A DNA stretch of 64,000 nt from Kribbella aluminosa (lineage in GTDB: Bacteria > Actinomycetota > Actinomycetes > Propionibacteriales > Kribbellaceae): positions 2,728,001 to 2,792,000 of the forward strand of contig NZ_JAGINT010000001.1 of assembly GCF_017876295.1 (NCBI RefSeq). Direction: 5' to 3'. Within the stretch, counting starts at the first letter, position 1. The number at the start of each line of letters is the position of its first letter. A program made the position numbers and the translations under genes. Under the pieces are notes generated by a model. The model was given only the letters and a program-made list of their open reading frames with translations, had not been told where the DNA came from and did no database searches. Shown here in pieces: positions 17,084 to 25,817 of the stretch.

Positions 17084-18462
17084 CGTTGCGCCGTGGCGAG
17101 GATCGTGGTGGCTTGTTGCTGGGCCTGTTTCAGCAGGGCGTCGATGTCGGCGTCCTTGCGGGTCAGCACCGCCTGGATCACGGTGTCGAGCAGTGCGTAG
17201 ATCTGCTGCGCCTCGACCGGCGGCTCGGAGACGACCGGCAGCTTCTGGGAGGCATCGACGTACGTCTTCACGTTGGCGACCGGGACGTTGATGTACGGCT
17301 TGATCGCCTCGAGGTACGGCTGGTATGCCTGCTGGTTGACGATCGCGTAGAACGTTCCCGGGACCGGGTTGCCGTCGGTGGCCTGCGCCTTGGCGAGGTC
17401 GGCCGCGGTCTTGGCATCGTAGTACTGGTCGAGGAACCGGAACTCGAGCCACTTGACGGCCGCGTCCACCTGAGCATCGGTGGCGTCCGCCCGGAGCACC
17501 GAGAGTGTGCCGCCGCCGAGCCCGCCGAGGCCGTTCGCGGTCTGCGGCAGCGGGAACATCCCGAAGTCCTTCGGGTTCATCTTGTTCTTCGTGACGAACT
17601 CGCCGAGCCAGCCGTCCGGGCCGACCATGATCCCGCAGCGGCCGGCGGCGAACTCCGGCGCCAGCGCGGTGAAGTCGATCAGGAAGTTGGAACCTGCCGC
17701 GTTGTAGTCCCAGCGCACCTTGCGGAGGAACTCCAGTGCGGAGTGTGCGCCGGCGCTGTCGATGTTCGCGGTGAACTTGTCGCCGTCCCGGGTCTCCAGT
17801 TCGTTGCCCATGGCAGCGATGATCGAGGTGAGGATCCAGCCGCCCTGGTTCTGCTTGGTGAGCTGGCAGTATCCCGCCTTGCCGGTCGCCTGCGTGATCT
17901 TCTGGGCCGCCTGAGCCAGCTCGTCCCAGGAGGTGAACGGCTGGTCCGGGTTCAGGCCGGCCTTCGTGAACAGGCCGCGGTGGATCAGGATGCCGTTCTG
18001 GGTGGCGAACGTCGGGATCGCGTAGTAGTGGCCGTCGGTGCTCTTCACCGCGTCGAGCATCGTCGGCAGGATCGACTTCAGCTTCGGGCTCGCCTCGACC
18101 CACTTGGTCAGGTCCTTGATCTGGTGCCTCGCGATCAGACCGCCGGACTCGGTGAACGGCGCCTGGAAGGTGGTCGGCAGGTCGCCACCGGCGAGCTGGG
18201 CGGTGAACGTCCGGGCGTCCCAGGTCCACTCGACCGGCTGGAGGTCGATGTTCGGGTTCTTCGCCTCGAAGGCGGCGACCTGGGCCAGGAACTCCTTGCG
18301 GCCGGCCGGGTTGTCGTTCCCGGGCAGGCCGTTGACGGAGATCTTCACTTTCCCGTCCGTGGTCGTGGCCGAGCTGTTGTCACCGCTCTTCCCGCAGCCG
18401 GCGCCGGCCGTGAGTACGGCGGTGAGCGCGGCCGCGACGGCCATCTTTCGCAGCACAGTCAT
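17080..18462 (-). CDS. Sugar-binding lipoprotein of the rhamnoside importer
   Basis: 460 residues from ATG 18462 with GGGAG upstream. The signal peptide ends in a lipobox LTAGAGC with Cys23 as lipidation site. The rest is an extracellular solute-binding protein of family 1: LPTTFQAPFTESGGL, then YYAIPTFATQNGILIHRGLF and PFTSWDELAQAAQKI. First gene of a three-gene importer operon. The identical-in-reverse operator at 18479-18496 just upstream links it to rhamnose isomerase expression. Confidence 0.88.
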   Translation of the reverse strand: MTVLRKMAVAAALTAVLTAGAGCGKSGDNSSATTTDGKVKISVNGLPGNDNPAGRKEFLAQVAAFEAKNPNIDLQPVEWTWDARTFTAQLAGGDLPTTFQAPFTESGGLIARHQIKDLTKWVEASPKLKSILPTMLDAVKSTDGHYYAIPTFATQNGILIHRGLFTKAGLNPDQPFTSWDELAQAAQKITQATGKAGYCQLTKQNQGGWILTSIIAAMGNELETRDGDKFTANIDSAGAHSALEFLRKVRWDYNAAGSNFLIDFTALAPEFAAGRCGIMVGPDGWLGEFVTKNKMNPKDFGMFPLPQTANGLGGLGGGTLSVLRADATDAQVDAAVKWLEFRFLDQYYDAKTAADLAKAQATDGNPVPGTFYAIVNQQAYQPYLEAIKPYINVPVANVKTYVDASQKLPVVSEPPVEAQQIYALLDTVIQAVLTRKDADIDALLKQAQQQATTILATAQR

Positions 18463-18478
18463 TCGGGGCTCCCTCGGG

Positions 18479-18496
18479 AATTGAACCGCTCCAATT
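18479..18496. promoter_or_regulatory. LacI-type operator (rhamnose regulon, site 4)
   Basis: AATTGAACCGCTCCAATT is 17 bases upstream of the sugar-binding lipoprotein start on the minus strand. It is the reverse complement of site 3, base for base. Confidence 0.8.
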
Positions 18497-18556
18497 CGGA
18501 GAGGTATAGCACGGCCGTCCGGCCGGGACAACGGCTCTGACCGGGACCGGTCGGGG

Positions 18557-19726
18557 TCAGCTGGGTTGTACGCCGAGTACGGCGGCGGCTTCTTCGGCGT
18601 AGATGCGGTGCCCGCGGTCGTCGGGATGGTTGATGCCGTTGCGGAGCAGCGTGGGGTAGGCGACGCCCTCCGCGTACAGGCGGTGCCAGCGGTCGGAGAC
18701 GGCGGCGAGCGCGACGGACTCCCGGGCGGCGAAAGCGCGCAGGAAGGCGACGTACGGGCGGGGGTCGGCGGCGTCGATGCGGTCGATGTGCATCCAGTCC
18801 GGGCGGGTGAAATGTGGTTCGAGCAGCAGCAGGTCGGCGCCGGCCGCGCGGCACCGGGCGAGGATCTCGCCGTACAGCGACGGCCACCTGGACGGGTCGA
18901 GCTCGGCGTCGTTGACGAACTCGAGCGTGATCAGGTCGGGCTCCGTGGCGGCGACTTTCCGCCAATCGGCGCCGTTCGGCGAACCGCCGTCGGACAGCCA
19001 CTCCTGCGATTGGCTGCCGCCGATCGCGACCGTTCGGACCTCGGCCGCGATGCCCGCGGTGTGCAGGAGGTCGAGCAGTTGCGAGGGGTACGCCGTCCGC
19101 TTGCTCGACGCCGATCCGCCGGCTGTGACGCTGTCGCCCCAGCAGGTGATGCGCACCGGGCGCCCCTCACCGATCGCCTTCCGGACCGCGGGCAGGCAGT
19201 CGGACTGCGGCGCCGAGAGCGGCGTACGTGGGACGTTCGTCACCGGAATCAGGACCGGCTCGTCGCCGGCGTACGGCACGAAGATCGTGGCCAGGGTCTC
19301 GCTGTCGTCCGGGATGCCTGGGGGCTGCGGATTGCTCAGGTGGCTCTGGCCCCGGAGGATCCGCCCGTCGGCGAGCAGGACGTCGACGCGCAGCAGCGAG
19401 TACTCGTACTCGGCAACGGCGCTCCGCAGTGGGCGTTTCCGGGTGAGCGCCGCCCAGTGTTCGTCGACGAGGTAGTCGATGCCGTCCGCGAGCGGGCCGT
19501 CGGCGTCGCGCAGCCGCAGCGTGCCCGGTCGCAGCGCGCCGGGTGCGGCCGTGTCGTCGATCCCGCGGCAGTCGGTCATCACGCCGCGCAGTTTGTAGCC
19601 GTGCTGCCAGCGATCCGGCTCGCCGTCCGGCAGCTCGACCGGCTCGTCCACGACAACCCGCCGCTCGGCCGGCGCGATCCCGCCGGCGGCTGCCACCATC
19701 GACCACAGTCGATCCGTCTCGACCAT
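18557..19726 (-). CDS. SGNH/GDSL-type esterase, rhamnose regulon
   Basis: 389 residues from ATG 19726 (GGAAGGAG upstream). The first 190 residues form a beta-rich domain; the C-terminal half is an SGNH hydrolase with block I GDSVTAGG (nucleophile Ser), IGGSQSQEWL (block II Gly), EFVNDAE (block III Asn) and GINHPDDRGH (Asp/His of block V). There is no signal peptide, so it probably acts inside the cell. Such enzymes commonly remove acetyl groups from plant polysaccharide fragments, and rhamnogalacturonan is often acetylated. It is divergent from the rhamnosidase gene and shares operator site 5. Confidence 0.8.
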   Translation of the reverse strand: MVETDRLWSMVAAAGGIAPAERRVVVDEPVELPDGEPDRWQHGYKLRGVMTDCRGIDDTAAPGALRPGTLRLRDADGPLADGIDYLVDEHWAALTRKRPLRSAVAEYEYSLLRVDVLLADGRILRGQSHLSNPQPPGIPDDSETLATIFVPYAGDEPVLIPVTNVPRTPLSAPQSDCLPAVRKAIGEGRPVRITCWGDSVTAGGSASSKRTAYPSQLLDLLHTAGIAAEVRTVAIGGSQSQEWLSDGGSPNGADWRKVAATEPDLITLEFVNDAELDPSRWPSLYGEILARCRAAGADLLLLEPHFTRPDWMHIDRIDAADPRPYVAFLRAFAARESVALAAVSDRWHRLYAEGVAYPTLLRNGINHPDDRGHRIYAEEAAAVLGVQPS

Positions 19727-19756
19727 CCGAACTCCTTCCGTTGGTGTTCGAAGGCT

Positions 19757-19774
19757 AGTTGAATCGCTCCAATT
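19757..19774. promoter_or_regulatory. LacI-type operator (rhamnose regulon, site 5)
   Basis: AGTTGAATCGCTCCAATT lies between the divergent SGNH esterase and alpha-L-rhamnosidase genes. It matches site 4 except in two positions. It ends only 19 bases before the rhamnosidase ATG, so the mRNA there may be leaderless or nearly so. Confidence 0.75.
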
Positions 19775-19793
19775 GTGCCTAGACTTCGACGCC

Positions 19794-21956
19794 ATGGACG
19801 ACGACGCCAACGCGCCGGACCGGCGTACCGGCTGGATGACCAGCGCGGCCTGGCAACAGGACCCCGACGGCCCACTGCCGGTGCTCGGCACCGTGATCGA
19901 GGTGACCGGACAGGCCCGGGACGCCACCCTGCGGGTCGCCGGCCTCGGCGTGTTCGTCGCCGCGATCAACGGCGAGATCGTCAGCGACCCGCTCGAACCG
20001 GGCTACACCGACTACGCGATCCGTGCCGAGTTCTGCACGTACGACGTCACCAGCCGGCTCGTCCGCGGGCCGAACGTGATCACGATCGAACTCGGCCCCG
20101 GCTGCTACCGATCCCGCAAGACCGAGGACCGGTGGACCAAGATCGAGACGGCGTACGGCGACCTCGCCGCCTGCGCGACGCTCGATTGGACCGACGACGC
20201 CGGACCCAACGGCCTCGGACGCTGGCATGCCACGACCGGCCCGGCGCGGACGGCCAACTGGGTCGGCGGCGAGGACTACGACGCTCACCACGAGCCGGAC
20301 CTGCAGGCGATCGCGTCCTGGCCGACCGCGGTACCCGCGAAGGTGCCCGCGGAACTCAGGCTGTCCGCCAAGACCATCCCACCGATCCGCGAGGTCCAAC
20401 GCCTCTCCGCCCAATCCGTGACCACGGTGCGCCCCGGCGTCCATGTCGTCGACTTCGGAGTGAACTTCGCCGGCTGGGTCGAACTCGACCTGCCACCGAA
20501 TGCACAAGTCCGCCTGCGCCCTGCCGAGCTGCTCGAACCCTCGGGCGAGATCAACCCCGTGACGCAGGGCTGGGGACCCGTCTTCCACACCGTGGCAACG
20601 GCCGACACTCCGCGGACCTGGCACCCAAGGTTCTGCTACAACGGCCTGCGCTACCTGGAGATCACGGGTCTGCCCGACGCGCCCGCGGCCCGCGGCCTGG
20701 TGCTCGCCGCCGCCGCCGATCCGGCCGGCACGTTCACCTCGTCCGACGCGAACGTCACCGAGCTGCACCGGATCATCCGCCGCGCGATCACGTCGAACAT
20801 GTACTCGATGTTCACCGACTGCCCGCAGCGCGAGAAGCTCGGGTACCTGGAGCAGCTGCACCTGGTCTACCCGATCCTGCGCTGGAACTACGACGTACGC
20901 AGTCTCCTGGCGAACACGCTGCGGATCGTCCGCGAAGCGCAGGAGCCGAGCGGCCACCTGGCGCTGTACGTGCCGGAGTGGGACCCGTTCCCCGACCCTT
21001 GGCGCGGCGACGTCAACTTCGGCCTCGCGATCGTCTTCCTGCCCTGGCAGCTGTACCGCACGTACGGCGACCTCGAGCTACTGACTGCCAACCACGACAC
21101 CGCCGTCAGGTACGTCGAACACCTCCTGGCAGCACGGGAGGACGGGCTGGTCACCTACGGACTGGGGGACTGGAACGGCCGCCACTTCCGGTACGTGCCG
21201 TTCGTCGCAACGTCGACGCTCGCCCGGGCGCTGGGTGTACTTGCGGACACCGCGCGGGTGCTCGGGCTCGACGGCGGGCGCTGGTACGACGTACGCGCCG
21301 CGGTCGTCGGCGATGTGCGGCAGCGCTTCGTGACGCCGACGGGTGAGGTGGGGAGCGAGTCCGTGGCGGAGCTCGCGGTCGCGATTCACTCGGGCGTGCT
21401 CACCGCCGCGGAGGAGCGGGCTGCGGTCGATCGGCTGGAGCGCCGGATCATTGCCGACGGCTACTACCTGGACGTGGGCGAGATCGCGATGGCGGCCCTG
21501 GTCGAGGTGCTGGCGAGCTACGACCGGCACGAGACGCTGTACCAGCTGACGCAGGTCGACGAGCAGCCCGGATACGGATACATGCTGCGGCATGGGGCGA
21601 CGTCGCTGACCGAGACGTGGGACGGCCCGACGTTCGGCTTCAGCCAGAACCACTTCATGAACGGGGCGATCGACGACTGGTTCTTCGCTCACGTGGCCGG
21701 GCTGCGGCAGGCCGCCGGCGATGCCGGGTTCCGGCAGGTCGTGATCCGGCCGCGACCTTGTGGTGCGCTGACGTCCGCGGCCGCGTCGTACCGGACCGGG
21801 TACGGCGAGCTCCGCAGTGAGTGGGTGATCTCGGACGGCCAGTTCACGCTCGACGTCGCCGTACCGGGGCAGACCGAGGCGGTGGTCGAGTTGCCGGACG
21901 GGACGTCGTACGAGGTCGGGAGTGGCGAGCACCGATTCCGGACGGCAGCGGGATGA
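19794..21956 (+). CDS. Intracellular GH78 alpha-L-rhamnosidase
   Basis: 720 residues from ATG 19794; no clear ribosome binding site, because the operator occupies that region. There is no signal peptide. It has the GH78 plan: N-terminal beta-sandwich (about 20-300), the catalytic (alpha/alpha)6 barrel with TDCPQREKLGYLEQ (general acid region), VPEWDPFPDPWRGDVNF, SLTETWDG and a C-terminal beta domain (GQFTLDVAVPGQTEAVVELP). It should release L-rhamnose from imported oligosaccharides. Its TGA overlaps the ATG of the rhamnulokinase gene, so the two are coupled. Confidence 0.87.
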   Translation: MDDDANAPDRRTGWMTSAAWQQDPDGPLPVLGTVIEVTGQARDATLRVAGLGVFVAAINGEIVSDPLEPGYTDYAIRAEFCTYDVTSRLVRGPNVITIELGPGCYRSRKTEDRWTKIETAYGDLAACATLDWTDDAGPNGLGRWHATTGPARTANWVGGEDYDAHHEPDLQAIASWPTAVPAKVPAELRLSAKTIPPIREVQRLSAQSVTTVRPGVHVVDFGVNFAGWVELDLPPNAQVRLRPAELLEPSGEINPVTQGWGPVFHTVATADTPRTWHPRFCYNGLRYLEITGLPDAPAARGLVLAAAADPAGTFTSSDANVTELHRIIRRAITSNMYSMFTDCPQREKLGYLEQLHLVYPILRWNYDVRSLLANTLRIVREAQEPSGHLALYVPEWDPFPDPWRGDVNFGLAIVFLPWQLYRTYGDLELLTANHDTAVRYVEHLLAAREDGLVTYGLGDWNGRHFRYVPFVATSTLARALGVLADTARVLGLDGGRWYDVRAAVVGDVRQRFVTPTGEVGSESVAELAVAIHSGVLTAAEERAAVDRLERRIIADGYYLDVGEIAMAALVEVLASYDRHETLYQLTQVDEQPGYGYMLRHGATSLTETWDGPTFGFSQNHFMNGAIDDWFFAHVAGLRQAAGDAGFRQVVIRPRPCGALTSAAASYRTGYGELRSEWVISDGQFTLDVAVPGQTEAVVELPDGTSYEVGSGEHRFRTAAG

Positions 21957-23326
21957 GGGTCTTCGGCGCGATCGACCTGGGTGCGTCCGGCGGCCGGGTG
22001 ATCGCTGGGCTGGTCGACGGCGGCGAGGTGACGCTGCGGACGGTTCATCGGTTCGGTAACAGGGTGGAGTTGCGTGACGGTCGCTTGCGGTGGCCGTACG
22101 CGGAGCTCATCGCGGAGATGTTCGCCGGGCTACGAGAGCTTGCGCGGAGGTACCCGGAGGTCGAGTCGATCGGCATCGACACCTGGGGTGTGGATTACGG
22201 CCTGCTGGACGATTCCGGCGTACTGCTGGCTGATCCGGTGTCGTACCGGGACCGCCGGGCAGCCGGAGTTGTCGATGCAGTCCACGACCGGGTCGGTGGG
22301 GTCGCGAGGTTGTACGACGTGAACGGGTTGCAGCCGATGCCGTTCAACACCGTGTACCAGCTGGCCGCCGATGACCGGCGCAACGCGGCGCGGATCGTGC
22401 TGCTGCCTGATTTGCTGGGGTATCGGCTGACAGGCGTGCTGGGGACCGAATTGACGATGGCGTCCACGACCGGACTGCTCGACGTACGGACGCGCGACTG
22501 GTCATCGGTGGTGCTGGAGGCGATCGGCGTCCGACCGGAGATGTTTCCGCCGCTGCGGCAGGCGGGGGAGGTGCTCGGGTGCCTTCGACCCGAGGTGGCT
22601 CGGGCCACCGGGCTCCGTCCGGATGTCGTGGTGACCACGGTCGGTTCGCACGACACCGCGTCGGCGGTTGCCGGAATTGCGGTGGAGGCGGGGCCGGTTG
22701 TGTTCGTCTCGAGTGGGACCTGGTCGTTGGTCGGCCTCGAACTTCCCGGACCGGTTGTCACCGAGGCGTCGAGGCGAGCCGGGGTCAGCAATGAGATCGG
22801 GGTGGACGGCCGGACCTTGTTCCTCCGCAACCTCGCCGGGCTGTGGTTGTTGCAACAGTCACTCGCCAGTTGGCAGCACCCCGATCCGCAGGCCCTGCTG
22901 ACCGCGGCGGGGGAGTTGCCGGCCGGCGGGCCGATCATCGATGTCGGCAGCAACGAACTGATCCCGCCGGGAGCGATGCCGGAGCGGATCGACGCGTTGG
23001 TCCGGGCGACCGGTCGGCGACCGCCGGACGGACCCGCCGGGACGGTCCGCTGCATCCTTGACTCGCTCGCAGCCACCTATGCGGCAACCACACGTGAGCT
23101 GGCCCGACTGACCGGCGCTCAGCCACGGACGATCCACATTGTCGGCGGCGGATCGCGGAACGACCTCCTGTGCCGGCTGACCGGCCAGCTGTCCGGCCTT
23201 CCGGTCGTGGCCGGCCCGGTCGAGGCAACCGCCCTGGGCAACATCCTCGTCCAGGCCCGGGCTCACGGGGCCGGGGCTTCGCTCGGCATCGAATCTGTAC
23301 ACACAAGTGAGGCAGGGTGGGGTTAG
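21953..23326 (+). CDS. rhaB: Rhamnulokinase
   Basis: 457 residues of the FGGY sugar-kinase family. The phosphate-binding motif FGAIDLGASGGRVIAG matches the RhaB signature, followed by IGIDTWGVDYGLLDD, NGLQPMPFNTVYQL, GSHDTASAVAGI and VGGGSRNDLLCRLTGQ (adenosine motif). It phosphorylates L-rhamnulose to L-rhamnulose-1-phosphate, linking the isomerase and the aldolase. ATG 21953 overlaps the rhamnosidase stop (ATGA). Its stop codon overlaps that of the convergent RpiR gene. Confidence 0.92.
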   Translation: MRVFGAIDLGASGGRVIAGLVDGGEVTLRTVHRFGNRVELRDGRLRWPYAELIAEMFAGLRELARRYPEVESIGIDTWGVDYGLLDDSGVLLADPVSYRDRRAAGVVDAVHDRVGGVARLYDVNGLQPMPFNTVYQLAADDRRNAARIVLLPDLLGYRLTGVLGTELTMASTTGLLDVRTRDWSSVVLEAIGVRPEMFPPLRQAGEVLGCLRPEVARATGLRPDVVVTTVGSHDTASAVAGIAVEAGPVVFVSSGTWSLVGLELPGPVVTEASRRAGVSNEIGVDGRTLFLRNLAGLWLLQQSLASWQHPDPQALLTAAGELPAGGPIIDVGSNELIPPGAMPERIDALVRATGRRPPDGPAGTVRCILDSLAATYAATTRELARLTGAQPRTIHIVGGGSRNDLLCRLTGQLSGLPVVAGPVEATALGNILVQARAHGAGASLGIESVHTSEAGWG

Positions 23327-24258
23327 CGGCGCCGGTGATCCACAAGGTGCGGCTGGACGGCTTGGGCGACCTTCTCGAAGGTGGCCAGCGAGCGGTCGAA
23401 GTTCTGGTTGGCTACGGCAACGAAGATCAGGTCGACCAGGAAGAGTTGGGAGTGACTGGCGGCGAGGGCTTGGGAGCGGAACAGGGAGCCTTCGTTGACG
23501 GCGGTGAGGAGGCAGTGGTCGGCGGCGCCGGCCAGGGGGCTGTCGGTGGAGTTGGTGATGGCGACCGTGACGGCTCCGACGGCCGCGGCGGTTCGCAGAA
23601 CCTGGACGGCCTCGTGGGTGCGGCCGCTGTGTGAGAAGGCGACCAGGACGTCGCCCGGTTCCAGGGAGGCGGCGGCGCCGAGGCCGTCGTGGACGTCGGA
23701 CCACGACCAGGCGGGCATGCCGATGACGTTCAGGCGGTGCCGCATCTCGGCGGCGGCGAGGGAGCTGCCGGAGACGCCGTACAGGTGGATGCGCCGGGCT
23801 GCCGTGAGCGCATCGACGACCGCGGCGATCGCCTTGAGGTCGAGTTGGTCGACGGTCTGCTGGATAGCGAGCATGTCGCCGCCGGCGATGACGGCCGCGG
23901 TGCGTTCGAGGGAGTCGCCGGGCTGGACCTCGGAGCCGATCGCCTGTTGCCAGTTGGCCTGTTCGGCGCGGCCGTTGTCGGTCGCGATCGCGACCTTCAG
24001 TTCCGCGTACCCGGTGTAGCCGAGGCGGCGGCAGAACCGGTTCACGGTCGCCGGGGACGTGTGGCTGAGATCGGCCAGTTCGTTGATCGTCGAGCCGACC
24101 GCGGCGGACGGGTCGGACACGATGTACGACGCGATCCGGCGCATCCCCTCGGGGAGGTCGTCGGCGGTGGTGGCCAGCTGGGACAGAACGCTCACGTCGT
24201 CATCGTGGCGCCCGATGAGACGGTCCGTCAAGCGCAGTGAGTGAAAATTTTCGCTCAT
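23323..24258 (-). CDS. RpiR/MurR family regulator
   Basis: 311 residues from ATG 24258. An N-terminal helix-turn-helix (INELADLSHTSPATVNRFCR) is followed by a SIS sugar-phosphate-binding domain (RRIHLYGVSGSSLAAAEMRH, then DVLVAFSHSGRTHEAVQVLR). These regulators respond to phosphosugars such as GlcNAc-6-P or MurNAc-6-P. It is divergent from the NgcEFG-like importer operon and is probably its regulator. A palindrome covers its first codons, which suggests autoregulation. It ends tail-to-tail with rhaB, the stop codons overlapping with no terminator between. Confidence 0.87.
   Translation of the reverse strand: MSENFHSLRLTDRLIGRHDDDVSVLSQLATTADDLPEGMRRIASYIVSDPSAAVGSTINELADLSHTSPATVNRFCRRLGYTGYAELKVAIATDNGRAEQANWQQAIGSEVQPGDSLERTAAVIAGGDMLAIQQTVDQLDLKAIAAVVDALTAARRIHLYGVSGSSLAAAEMRHRLNVIGMPAWSWSDVHDGLGAAASLEPGDVLVAFSHSGRTHEAVQVLRTAAAVGAVTVAITNSTDSPLAGAADHCLLTAVNEGSLFRSQALAASHSQLFLVDLIFVAVANQNFDRSLATFEKVAQAVQPHLVDHRRR
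24239..24256. promoter_or_regulatory. RpiR-type operator over the regulator start codon
   Basis: GAGTGAAAATTTTCGCTC is a near-perfect palindrome with the AT-rich GAAAATTTTC core seen at RpiR/MurR-type sites. It overlaps the start and first codons of the rpiR gene and lies a few bases upstream of the promoter of the divergent importer operon, so one bound dimer could act on both. Confidence 0.65.
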
Positions 24259-24262
24259 GGTC

Positions 24263-24290
24263 TTGACACTCACCCCCTGAGATGAATGAT
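24263..24290 (+). promoter_or_regulatory. Predicted promoter of the NgcEFG-like operon
   Basis: TTGACA (24263-24268) and AATGAT (24285-24290), 16 bases apart, form a sigma-70-like promoter directed at the binding-protein gene, with the RpiR-type palindrome immediately upstream of the -35 box. Confidence 0.5.
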
Positions 24291-24413
24291 TCTGTCTCAA
24301 CATCGACAGGAGGTGAAGCCGCGCATGGCCGGCGGCCGGCCGAGATCGCGGACGTCGTACTCGACAACGGGGCGCCGCATCGCCTGATCTGTCCCACTAC
24401 AAGGAGAAACGTG

Positions 24414-25817
24414 ATGTCCCCGATCGATCGTCGTACTCTGCTCCTCGGTCTTGCCGGTGGTACCGGCCTGTTGCTCACCGGTTGCGCCGTCCCGTCCGGC
24501 GGCCGGGATTCGGGGTCGAAGGCCGCCCCTGCCGTCGCCGGTGACGATCCGAAGAACCCGTTCGGGGTGAAGACGTCCGACCGGCTGGACGTGGTGATCT
24601 TCAAGGGCGGCTTCGGCGACGACTACGCCAAGCAGGTCGAGGAAACCTACAAGCAGGCCTTCCCCGGTGCGCAGGTGAAGCACTCCGGTCTGCAGAAGCT
24701 GCAGGAGACGTTGCAGCCCCGGTTCGTCTCGGGTACGCCGCCGGACGTGATCGACAACAGCGGTGCTGCTGCGCTGAATGCCGTCACGCTGCAGAAGGGC
24801 GGTCAGCTGCTGGACTTGAAGGCCCTCCTCGATGCGCCATCGGTCGACGATCCAAAGGTGCGGGTCCGCGACACCTTGCTGCCGGGCGTGGTCGAGTCCG
24901 GGACGCTCGGCGACACCGTTGCCTCGGTCAACTATGCGTACACAGTCACCGGCTTCTGGTACAACCAGGACCTGTTCGAGAAGAACGGCTGGGTGTACCC
25001 GAAGACGTGGGACGAGCTGGTCGCGCTCTGCGCGAAGATCAAGGCGTCCGGCATCGCGCCGTTCACGTACCAGGGCAAGTTCCCCGGCTACTTCCTCGAG
25101 CCGCTGATGCAGATGATGGCCAAGACCGGCGGCGCGGAGACGCTGGCCGCCGTCGACAACCTCGAGCCGGGCGCCTGGCAGTCGCAGCCGGTGGCGGACG
25201 CGGTCGGTGCGATCGAGAAGCTGGTGAAGAACGGCTACATCCTGCAAGGATCGGAGGGGTTGTCGCACACGGAGGCGCAGCAGGCCTGGGTCGACGGCAA
25301 GGCGGCCCTGATCCCGTGCGGGTCGTGGCTCGAGAACGAGATGAAGTCGACGACGCCGAAGGGCTTCCGGATGGCCGTCGGCCCGACGCCGGCGGTGACC
25401 GCGCAGGACAAGCTGCCGGCAACCGCGATCAGCGCCTCCTCGTCGGAGGGCTTCATAGTCCCGAAGGACGCGAAGAACACCGCGGGCGGCCTGGAATTCC
25501 TGCGGCTGCTGCTCAGCAGGTCGGCGGCGTCGAAGTTCTCGGAGCTGACCGGCTCGATGACCACGGTGAAAGGCGCGGGCGCGAATGTGACGAACAGCCC
25601 GGCGCTGACCTCGGCCCGCAAGGCGGTCGAGGCGGCCGGGGCGAACACGATCAGCTTCCGTTTCGGCGGCTGGTACGGCGACCTGTATGCCGCGGGCTCG
25701 TCCGCGATGGGGGAGCTGCTGACCGGCCGGGTCGACGCCGCCGAGTTCATGAAGCGGACCCAGGCCGCCGCCGACAAGATCGCCAAGGACTCCAATGTCG
25801 TCAAGTACCACCGCTAG
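24414..25817 (+). CDS. ngcE: Sugar-binding lipoprotein, NgcE-like (GlcNAc/chitobiose)
   Basis: 467 residues from ATG 24414 (AAGGAG 8 bases upstream). The N-terminus combines twin arginines (DRRTLLLG) with a lipobox LLTGC, Cys24. The mature protein begins with NPFGVKTSDRLDVVIFKGGF then GDDYAKQVEETYKQAFPGA and FVSGTPPDVIDNSG, which I recognise as the NgcE (TIGR03851) type that binds N-acetylglucosamine and diacetylchitobiose in Streptomyces. The GH20 gene in the same operon agrees. The specificity is by family resemblance. Confidence 0.75.
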   Translation: MSPIDRRTLLLGLAGGTGLLLTGCAVPSGGRDSGSKAAPAVAGDDPKNPFGVKTSDRLDVVIFKGGFGDDYAKQVEETYKQAFPGAQVKHSGLQKLQETLQPRFVSGTPPDVIDNSGAAALNAVTLQKGGQLLDLKALLDAPSVDDPKVRVRDTLLPGVVESGTLGDTVASVNYAYTVTGFWYNQDLFEKNGWVYPKTWDELVALCAKIKASGIAPFTYQGKFPGYFLEPLMQMMAKTGGAETLAAVDNLEPGAWQSQPVADAVGAIEKLVKNGYILQGSEGLSHTEAQQAWVDGKAALIPCGSWLENEMKSTTPKGFRMAVGPTPAVTAQDKLPATAISASSSEGFIVPKDAKNTAGGLEFLRLLLSRSAASKFSELTGSMTTVKGAGANVTNSPALTSARKAVEAAGANTISFRFGGWYGDLYAAGSSAMGELLTGRVDAAEFMKRTQAAADKIAKDSNVVKYHR

